In this document: positions 8,001-12,706 of the stretch, piece by piece | How the letters are laid out: every line of letters begins with the position of its first letter | How positions within the stretch are numbered: the stretch's first letter is position 1 | Origin: an uncultured Planctomycetales bacterium | Lineage (GTDB): Bacteria > Planctomycetota > Planctomycetia > Isosphaerales > Isosphaeraceae | DNA: 12,706 nucleotides | Reading direction: 5' to 3' | NCBI GenBank assembly: GCA_937997355.1 | Contig: CALKTZ010000189.1 | Coordinates: 1-12,706, forward strand | The notes under the pieces: model-generated | Seen by the model: only the letters and a program-made list of their open reading frames with translations | Databases searched by the model: none | Told to the model about the DNA's origin: nothing | Position numbers and translations under genes: made by a program

Positions 8001-8959
8001 TGGCCGATCAGGGTCAGTTCGGTCCCCTCGACGAGCGTGATATGGCGGATGTCCTCCACAACCTTCTCGTCGAGCGACGTGTATTGCGGATAGACGAGCC
8101 GGGCGTCGGCCCTCCGGAGCGCCGGGTACTCGAACACCTTGATTTGATAGGTGTCGGACGATCGCCCGGCGAACTCCACCCGGTACGCGAGATCGGCGTC
8201 GACCGACTCGACCCGGGCCGCGAACGTCGGGTCTTCGAGGCTGCGGGTCATGGAACGGGTCGGCTCGGAGCCGGGGTTGGCCTTGCCGTCGCCGAGCACG
8301 AGGCTGGCCTCGGGGGGCACGGCGCCGTCGAACCGGGCGACCACCAGGAGCGGGCTCCCCTTCTCGATCTCGGCATTGCCGGGATCGACCTTGATCTCCA
8401 TCGGGCCGGATTGGGCGATGCCCCCGGAGCGTGCTCGATCGCCGGCCGTCCGCTGGATCTGACTCCTGAGCGCCATCGCCGCCGAGACATCCATCAACAG
8501 GGCAATCGCGAAGGCCGCTTGTGCGAGCCGAAGCGTCCAGGTCGGCACCGCCTCGCTCCAGTCGTGCGACCTGGAATGCTCGACGGCCTCGCGCACGACG
8601 GAGCTTTCCAGGTATCCCAGCTTCCGGCGCTCCCGCCCGTCAACCTGATCGACGGCGGTGAGCAACCCCGCGTTCAGGTCGGGATACTGCGCCTCGATGC
8701 TGCGGGCCACCCGGCGCGAATCGCTCCTTGCCCGCAGCACGAACGCTCCGCAACAGAGATTGAAGAGCAGGAAGCTCCCGACCCAGGCAGGAACGAACAG
8801 GCCGAAAATCTCCCCCTGGTTCCGCAACGTCGGCCAGGCGAGATAGGCCGCGCAGAGCAGGGCCAGGATGAGATCGCCGACCGCGAGGATCGAATAGAGG
8901 CGACGGTGCCGAAATCGCTTCGCGACTTGCTCCAAAACTTGCTGTAGCTCGGAGATCAT
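5033..8959 (-). CDS. DUF4175-like membrane protein with coiled coil and Gln/Gly/Pro-rich segment
   Basis: 1,308 residues from the ATG at 8959. The frame is open 37 codons further upstream to 9070, but the ATG at 8959 overlaps the previous stop as ATGA, has GGAGG 10 bases upstream, and gives a sensible N-terminus. Membrane helices lie at ~21-43, ~51-76 and ~141-163; the Arg-rich loop 77-140 should be cytoplasmic and everything after ~165 external. Residues ~185-520 look like beta-rich repeats, with a Lys/Glu/Pro insert at ~442-473. Residues ~690-1020 are Glu/Gln/Arg/Leu-rich and almost certainly coiled coil. Residues ~1049-1147 are low-complexity Gln/Gly/Pro/Glu. The last ~130 residues (from ~1175) form a charged helical domain. 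The architecture resembles large DUF4175-type proteins found beside MoxR/DUF58/BatA genes in planctomycetes; I assign the family by architecture and context, not by a catalytic motif. Probably a scaffold or envelope-spanning component. Confidence 0.8.
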   Translation of the reverse strand: MISELQQVLEQVAKRFRHRRLYSILAVGDLILALLCAAYLAWPTLRNQGEIFGLFVPAWVGSFLLFNLCCGAFVLRARSDSRRVARSIEAQYPDLNAGLLTAVDQVDGRERRKLGYLESSVVREAVEHSRSHDWSEAVPTWTLRLAQAAFAIALLMDVSAAMALRSQIQRTAGDRARSGGIAQSGPMEIKVDPGNAEIEKGSPLLVVARFDGAVPPEASLVLGDGKANPGSEPTRSMTRSLEDPTFAARVESVDADLAYRVEFAGRSSDTYQIKVFEYPALRRADARLVYPQYTSLDEKVVEDIRHITLVEGTELTLIGHLNKPVREAKLVDPDGTAIELKPNPEAGANIHQASLRPTESKRYKVQLVDLDGRSNKQNYEIAVHVTRNKEPIVKTIQPSHDVRVSPVEELALKAQMEDDFGIVKQGLSYSIGGAEPREIELKGEEVVEKKASPKDQPAAQAEKAKSPPKNRRMKAEHLLDFEALKAVPDQLVTYFFWAEDNGPDGKPRRTSGDMFFAEVRHFEEIFRQGEQPSGSAEMEMQGEGQGQNAQQSDKLAELQKEIINGTWKLIRRETGAKPTDTYAADSKVLQEAQKSAIGQAGELGGRLRDEKSKASLELAVKSMTEAEQQLTEAARGTSTTALRPALVAEQAAYQALLKLRAREFEVIRGNRQRGQRGGGGGGGASQRQLQQLELNDEQNNYEEQRSARSPQENLTKQQQEQRESRQVLSRLRELAQRQEDVNNRLKELQSALEAAREPQAKAELERQLKRLREQQQEILRDTDELRERMENEQNRDRMAEARKEIEEGREHVRQAAEALENGSVPQAVTEGARAGQKLNELKEELRKETANQFSEQVTEMRNQARQLDEKQQKLTEQLEAQDKAAPAQRSLRGSDDRKQTRNELEQQGKQLDQILDRMQETVTEAEETEPLLARELFDTIRKANEQMVPEAIRETDRLVDLGIAEEAAKSSRRAGEGLDELRQGVERAARSVLGDDTAALRRAQQELKDLADQVDREIAQGTGRPQPGDQSPRQQRQRRQRSERGEADPGQGQEPGQEGQSPQQPGQEPGQQQPGQPGQEGQGQGQRQPGQNEPNGQGRQPGQGQEPGQQGEQGQEPGQGQQPGQGQEGGQPGEGGRGQDQPQGQGGNRQRGGGSLRDGGGLRDLRREDGGGQETALDRFAEGLDRGGLPGWGAANGPITGEGFREWADRMRDVEELLEDAELRAEAARIRDRVRGTREDYRRHSKVPDWSKLQNMVAEPLNELRKRIAEEVRRRESPDSLVPIDRDPVPPQFAEGVRRYYERLGSGQ
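5043..5047 (-). promoter_or_regulatory. Ribosome binding site of the vWA/DUF1355-type gene
   Basis: GGGAG on the minus strand, 6 bases before the ATG at 5036. It lies inside the last codons of the upstream gene and supports re-initiation at the ATGA overlap. Confidence 0.55.
5519..5815 (-). repeat. Gln/Gly/Pro-rich degenerate repeat tract inside the DUF4175-like gene
   Basis: About 99 codons (residues ~1049-1147) made of imperfect PGQ, GQEPGQ and GQGQ units, seen on the plus strand as recurring cctggccctgtccgggctg-like words. The unit is not of fixed length, so this is a low-complexity coding repeat, in frame throughout. It separates the coiled coil from the C-terminal helical domain. Confidence 0.8.
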
Positions 8960-11136
8960 GACGCCATTGCCTCCGCGTGAGCCGTTCGGGTTGTTGAGCG
9001 AGTTGAGGATAAGCGCCCGGAGAGCCAGGTTTCCGCGATCAGGAAGGCGATCGCGGCCAGCACGAGCCATCGCCAGTATTTCTGGCGTCCCTCCAGCTCG
9101 GAGTTCTGCAACTGCCGGAGCTGCTCGGGATCGGGCGCCTGCTCGCGGGTCGGCTTCGCGAGGCGGCAGCCCAGTTGTTCGAGCGTTTCCACGTGCAAGG
9201 GGGCTACCCGGCTTTCCAGGGGGTCGAGGTTGACGGCGAAGGGGCGATCCCCGGCCGAGGTCTCCAGCACGTAGAGCCCCGGTTGGTCGGTCCCCGCGAA
9301 GGTCGTCTCGGCCGATGCCAGGGTGACGCGCGTGCCGTCCGGCTTGCGGATAACCCGGGGTTTGGAGGGGTCGACGCCCGACGCCGGCAACGGCACCCGG
9401 TCGCCGATCACCAGATTCCCTTCCACCAGCGGCGTCCCGCCGTTCCCTTCCGAGAGGGACGTCAAGAGCGGGGCGAACTTCGACGACCGAGCAAGCTGGC
9501 TATCGGCCGGACTCCAGCCGGAAGCCATCACCAGGAGCCGCCCCTTGCCGGCCGACTTCTCGATGATGGCGGGATCGCCCTTCTCGAACTTCGCCAGCAC
9601 CCGCGCCCCCTCGCCGAGCTTCGCGGGATCGAGCTTGCGATACTTCCAGAAATGGATCTTGGTGAAGTCGTTGAACTGCGGCGCGGCGAACGGGGCGAAC
9701 AGGGGATGGTCGAACGCGATCTCCCCGAGGATCACGTCGCGGCCGACCCTGGCCTCGGTCGTGGTCCAGGGGGGAACGCCCGCCACGGTGGCCGAGGTCT
9801 CGACCTTGCCGGGGGCGTTGAGGACGTTCAGGAGCGTCCCCCCTTGTTGCACGTAGTCGCGCAGCCTGGCCGCGTTCGGCGAGCCCACCTCGCCCGCGAC
9901 GATCACCAGCGCCGGGGGGGTATTGGGAGGCCAGTTCACGGCCGAAGCCGGGGCCTGCGCGACGACCTTGACGCGGCGCCGGGGGGTGTCGACGAAGGCG
10001 CGGCGGACGTAGTAGAGCAGGCCGTTGGGATCGTCGATCTTGTCGTCGGCGTCACTTCCCAGGTAGAGGACCGTCGCTTCTTCTCGCGATTTTTCGGCCA
10101 GGTAGAGGGTGTTGTCGAAATCGCGTTGATCCCCCCCCAGGACGAGTCGAGGGGAGCGTTTCGAGAAGGCGTCGGCCCTGGCCTGCGTCCCTTTCGGGCG
10201 CGGCACCCGGATCACCCGGCTCTCGCCGGGGGGGACATACGCGGGGGTCGGGGTTTCGCCCTTGAGGGGGATGCCCTCCTCGCCGGCCCAGGTGAGGGTG
10301 AACGAATCGCGCGTGCCGTAATCGTTGCTGACCCGAACCCGCAACGACGTCTCGGCCTCGGGGTCGGCCGCGACGCCCGGCGCATCGGCGAGCCCGTGGA
10401 TGCCCGCGTTGGAGCCGTCGTCGGCGACCGGCTTCAGGTCGAGCACCACGTCGGAAGGCCATTCGAATTCGCCGAGCGCATCCGTCCGGCTCCCCTGCTG
10501 GAGGTCACCGATCAGGATCACCCGGCGCGGGACGTTTCCTCCTCGCTCCCCGGCATCCACCACGTCGTTGATCGCCGTCACCACATCGACGAGCGCCTGC
10601 CCCAGCTGGGTCGAAGCCCAGGAAGGCTGCAAGGCATTCAGCCGGGTGCGGGCAATCTCCAACCGCTGGCGAGGGTCGAGCGTCGCCGATTCCTCGAATC
10701 CGAGCACGGTCCGCGAGCCGTTGTCGAACGTGAAGACCGCGAACGCATCGCCGGGGCGAACCTCGTCGATCAACTGCGAAGCCAGCGCCTTCGCGCGAGT
10801 CCACAAATCCCCCCGGCGCATGCTGGCGCTGGTGTCGACGAGCAGGGCGATTCGCTCGCGAGTCGACGTTTCCCCATTCGCCTCGACCTGCGCCTTCGCG
10901 CGCAAGAACGGCCGCGCGAAGGCGAAGGCGAGCAGCGCGAGCGCCGCCGCGCGGAGGAGCAGGAGCAGGATTTGATCGAGCCGGCTCCGCTTGCTCAATC
11001 GAGGGGGCGACGGGTCGAGGAACATCAACGAGCTGAACGGTACCTCGCCGCTCGGGGTGCGCCGGATCAGATGGAAGATGATCGGCGCCGCGATCGCCAG
11101 GCCGCCCAAGATGTAGAGGGGGGCGAGGAAGCTCAT
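8956..11136 (-). CDS. BatA-like membrane protein with vWA domain
   Basis: 726 residues. Residues 1-80 match the BatA / aerotolerance-regulator N-terminal module: a membrane helix (~5-25), the basic loop FHLIRRTPSGEVPFSSLMFL, and a second helix (~54-78). The vWA domain follows, with metal-site motif Asp101-x-Ser103-x-Ser105 (LLVDTSAS), Thr176, and Asp211 after a strand (RRVILIGDL). Residues ~265-345 look like a beta-sandwich. Residues ~354-442 and ~531-560 resemble a degenerate amidotransferase-like fold (ATVLYLGSD, VQQGGTLLNVLNAPG) without a nucleophilic Cys; the sole Cys is 657. A C-terminal helix (~687-705) returns to the cytoplasm, so the bulk should be external. The start overlaps the DUF58 stop as ATGA, with GGAGG 6 bases upstream. 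vWA proteins of this type are commonly encoded with MoxR ATPases; the specific client here is unknown. Confidence 0.85.
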   Translation of the reverse strand: MSFLAPLYILGGLAIAAPIIFHLIRRTPSGEVPFSSLMFLDPSPPRLSKRSRLDQILLLLLRAAALALLAFAFARPFLRAKAQVEANGETSTRERIALLVDTSASMRRGDLWTRAKALASQLIDEVRPGDAFAVFTFDNGSRTVLGFEESATLDPRQRLEIARTRLNALQPSWASTQLGQALVDVVTAINDVVDAGERGGNVPRRVILIGDLQQGSRTDALGEFEWPSDVVLDLKPVADDGSNAGIHGLADAPGVAADPEAETSLRVRVSNDYGTRDSFTLTWAGEEGIPLKGETPTPAYVPPGESRVIRVPRPKGTQARADAFSKRSPRLVLGGDQRDFDNTLYLAEKSREEATVLYLGSDADDKIDDPNGLLYYVRRAFVDTPRRRVKVVAQAPASAVNWPPNTPPALVIVAGEVGSPNAARLRDYVQQGGTLLNVLNAPGKVETSATVAGVPPWTTTEARVGRDVILGEIAFDHPLFAPFAAPQFNDFTKIHFWKYRKLDPAKLGEGARVLAKFEKGDPAIIEKSAGKGRLLVMASGWSPADSQLARSSKFAPLLTSLSEGNGGTPLVEGNLVIGDRVPLPASGVDPSKPRVIRKPDGTRVTLASAETTFAGTDQPGLYVLETSAGDRPFAVNLDPLESRVAPLHVETLEQLGCRLAKPTREQAPDPEQLRQLQNSELEGRQKYWRWLVLAAIAFLIAETWLSGRLSSTRSTTRTAHAEAMAS
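8970..8974 (-). promoter_or_regulatory. Ribosome binding site that decides the DUF4175-like start
   Basis: GGAGG on the minus strand, 10 bases before the ATG at 8959. Together with the ATGA overlap it supports 8959 over the longer open frame beginning at 9070. Confidence 0.6.
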
Positions 11137-12179
11137 CGCGCGCCTCCCCCGCCCCGGCCGGCGCCCATGCCGCGATTGGGGCGTCGAGAGCGCCGCATTC
11201 GGGCCTTCAGGAGATCGAAGAGGACCAGTTCCAGGGGGGTATCGGTGGTGATCGACTCGTACTCAATGCCCAGATCGACGCAGGCCTGCTTGATCTGCTC
11301 GGCGTGGGCCGCGAATCGGCGCAAATAGGCCGCGCGTGCCGACGCGGGATCGACGTAAATCTCACGCCCCGACTCGGCATCGCGGAACATCGCCGAGGTC
11401 TCGAAGCGGAAATCGGCCTCGGCTGGGTCCACGATCCGCAACACGACCACGTCATGCCCGCGCGACCGCAGGTAGCCCAGCCGTTTCTGGAACGTGCCGA
11501 TCGGCGCGAGCAGGTCCGAGATCAGGATGACCAACCCCCGCTTGCGCACGGTCGCGGCGATCTGCTCCAGCGGCCCGGCGAGGTCGGTCGCCTTGCCGGC
11601 CGGCTCCCGTTCGAGCAGCCCCATCAGGCGGCGCAAATGTCCCGGACGATGCCTCGGCGGCAGGTACTCGGTGATCCGATCCTCGAACGTCAGGAGCCCG
11701 ACGGCGTCGCGCTGGGTCGAGAGGAAATAGGCGATCGTCGCCGCCAATGTGCGCGCGTATTCCCCCTTCGAGTACCCGGCCGACCGATAGCCCATCGACC
11801 GGCTGGTGTCGAGCACCAGGTAGCATCGGAGGTTCGTCTCGTCCTCGAATCGCTTGATGAAGTAACGGTCGGACCGAGCGAACAGTCGCCAGTCGAGATA
11901 GCGCGGATCGTCGCCGGGGGTGTATTCCCGATACTCGCTGAACTCGACCGAGAATCCATGATACGGACTGCGATGGAGCCCCCGGAGGAAGCCCTCGACC
12001 GTCACCCGCGCCCTTACCTGGAGACTCTTGATCCGCATGAGCGCCTGGGGATCGATCGGGGTGGCCGAAGCCGATGATGGAGCGGGCGCCGCGACGGCCG
12101 GCGAACCATTCGAATCGGCCGACGTCGGTCGTCTCGATCGGGTCGATCCGAAAGCTCGCAGGCGGGACAGGAAGGACAT
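11133..12179 (-). CDS. DUF58 protein with vWA domain (soluble form)
   Basis: 348 residues. The DUF58 signature is clear at ~80-112: GDDPRYLDWRLFARSDRYFI, where the family has a Gly-Asp-x-x-Arg-x-(I/L)-Asp-Trp pattern. It runs straight into a vWA domain with an intact metal site: Asp124-x-Ser126-x-Ser128 (LVLDTSRSM), Thr199-equivalent in GKATDL, and Asp222 (VILISDL). Many DUF58 proteins have two N-terminal membrane helices; this one instead has a Ser/Ala/Pro-rich, basic N-terminus (~1-45) and no membrane segment, so it should be cytoplasmic. The C-terminus is basic and Gly-rich. It lies 40 bases after the MoxR stop and overlaps the BatA-like gene by ATGA. DUF58 proteins are the usual partners of MoxR ATPases, so physical interaction with the upstream product is the expected role. 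No strong Shine-Dalgarno precedes the ATG at 12179. Confidence 0.9.
   Translation of the reverse strand: MSFLSRLRAFGSTRSRRPTSADSNGSPAVAAPAPSSASATPIDPQALMRIKSLQVRARVTVEGFLRGLHRSPYHGFSVEFSEYREYTPGDDPRYLDWRLFARSDRYFIKRFEDETNLRCYLVLDTSRSMGYRSAGYSKGEYARTLAATIAYFLSTQRDAVGLLTFEDRITEYLPPRHRPGHLRRLMGLLEREPAGKATDLAGPLEQIAATVRKRGLVILISDLLAPIGTFQKRLGYLRSRGHDVVVLRIVDPAEADFRFETSAMFRDAESGREIYVDPASARAAYLRRFAAHAEQIKQACVDLGIEYESITTDTPLELVLFDLLKARMRRSRRPNRGMGAGRGGGGAR
11143..11147 (-). promoter_or_regulatory. Ribosome binding site of the BatA-like gene
   Basis: GGAGG on the minus strand, 6 bases before the ATG at 11136. It is embedded in the codons for the Gly-rich tail of the upstream DUF58 protein. Confidence 0.65.
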
Positions 12180-12219
12180 GGTTCGTGCTCGCGGCCAAGG
12201 ATAGATCCGGCTTCGACTC

Positions 12220-12706
12220 TTACTTTACATTGTCGATCAGGCGGTCGATCAGCGAATCGACGGTCACGCCGTCGGCCTCGGCGCGATAGCCGAGCAAGAT
12301 CCGGTGGCGGAACGTGGGATGCACGAGGGCGCGGAGGTCTTCCGGGGAGACGTGGAATCGCCCGTCGAGCAACGCCCTCGCCTTGGCGCCGAGCACCAGC
12401 GACTGGCCGGCCCGCAGGCCCGCCCCCCAGCTCACCCAGTCGTTGATGAAACCGGGGGCCCTGGGGCCGGGGCGGGTCGCCGACGCGAGCCTCACGGCAT
12501 AACGCACCAGGTCGTCAGCGATCGGCACCTTGCGCACAACCTCGTGAAATTCGAGGACGTCTTTGCCGTCGAAGAGAGGGACGATCGGCTCGGGACGCTT
12601 CGAGGTCGTCTGGCGGATCACCGCCACCTCGTCGTCCTCGGGGAGATAGTCGACGATCACGTTGAACAGGAACCGGTCGAGCTGCGCCTCGGGGAGGGGA
12701 TAGGTT
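12220..12706 (-). CDS. MoxR-family AAA+ ATPase, C-terminal part (5' end outside window)
   Basis: The visible 161 residues begin TYPLPEAQLDRFLFN, the conserved MoxR segment that carries the probable arginine finger, and the frame runs off the right edge. The GTG at 12660 is an internal Val codon, not the start. Further on, WGAGLRAGQSLVLGAKARAL corresponds to the sensor-2 region (GASPRA-like in other MoxR proteins), and HVSPEDLRALVHPTFRHRI to the C-terminal lid. Walker A, Walker B and sensor 1 lie outside the window. MoxR ATPases couple ATP hydrolysis to remodelling or maturation of client proteins together with vWA-domain partners, and three vWA-type proteins follow here. It is the most upstream gene visible, so the operon promoter is not in this window. 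Confidence 0.93.
   Translation of the reverse strand, partial: TYPLPEAQLDRFLFNVIVDYLPEDDEVAVIRQTTSKRPEPIVPLFDGKDVLEFHEVVRKVPIADDLVRYAVRLASATRPGPRAPGFINDWVSWGAGLRAGQSLVLGAKARALLDGRFHVSPEDLRALVHPTFRHRILLGYRAEADGVTVDSLIDRLIDNVK

Noticed and set aside
6230..8947. A 905-codon open frame on the plus strand, antisense to the DUF4175-like gene
   Set aside because: Its codon boundaries coincide exactly with those of the minus-strand gene, so a stop would need a TTA, CTA or TCA sense codon, all rare at this GC. Its long Leu runs are reverse complements of Gln codons.
9175..11328. A 717-codon open frame on the plus strand, antisense to the BatA-like gene
   Set aside because: Same codon-aligned shadow effect. 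It spans the BatA/DUF58 junction, and its product is Arg/Gly/Pro-rich without any recognisable domain.
12220..12660. Complete small MoxR-like gene starting at GTG 12660
   Set aside because: The conserved TYPLPEAQLDRFLFN segment lies in frame upstream of that GTG, so the gene is larger and cut by the window edge.

Overview
The window looks like planctomycete chromosome, most plausibly an Isosphaeraceae-type organism. This is inferred from the high GC of positions ~1,415-12,706, the MoxR / DUF58 / BatA-like / DUF4175-like / DUF1355-like gene order, and the style of the proteins: large envelope proteins with charged inserts and a Gln/Gly/Pro-rich stretch. No rRNA, tRNA, CRISPR array or recognisable mobile element is present.

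Right and centre (1,415-12,706, minus strand): one compact probable operon of six genes, read right to left. They are (1) the C-terminal part of a MoxR-family AAA+ ATPase that runs off the right edge; (2) a soluble DUF58 protein with a vWA domain; (3) a BatA-like membrane vWA protein; (4) a 1,308-residue DUF4175-like membrane protein with a long coiled coil and a Gln/Gly/Pro-rich segment; (5) an 837-residue membrane protein combining a vWA-type fold with a DUF1355-type glutamine-amidotransferase-like domain; (6) an exported clan-CD (C13/caspase-like) protease with a canonical EF-hand loop. Genes 2-3, 3-4 and 4-5 each overlap by ATGA; genes 1-2 are 40 bases apart and genes 5-6 are 31 bases apart. 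The promoter must lie beyond the right edge.

How the genes may work together: MoxR ATPases typically act with vWA-domain partners as chaperone-like or metal-insertion assemblies. Here the ATPase and the DUF58 protein are predicted cytoplasmic. Genes 3, 4 and 5 are predicted to place most of their mass outside the cytoplasmic membrane, where the signal-peptide-bearing protease would also be. The set reads as an envelope-spanning apparatus, cytoplasmic ATPase to periplasmic vWA/coiled-coil proteins, with a possibly calcium-responsive protease as its last gene. That joint function is inference.

Left (1-1,396, plus strand): the 3' part of a gene for a helical HEAT-like repeat protein, open to the left edge. 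Its base composition is visibly lower in GC than the operon (26 of 60 bases G/C at 481-540 against 38 of 60 at 9,001-9,060), so it probably has a different history and may be acquired DNA. It converges on the protease gene with only 18 bases between the stop codons.

No stretch longer than 40 bases lacks a coding assignment. The many long plus-strand ORFs over the operon are antisense shadows produced by GC-rich codon use.
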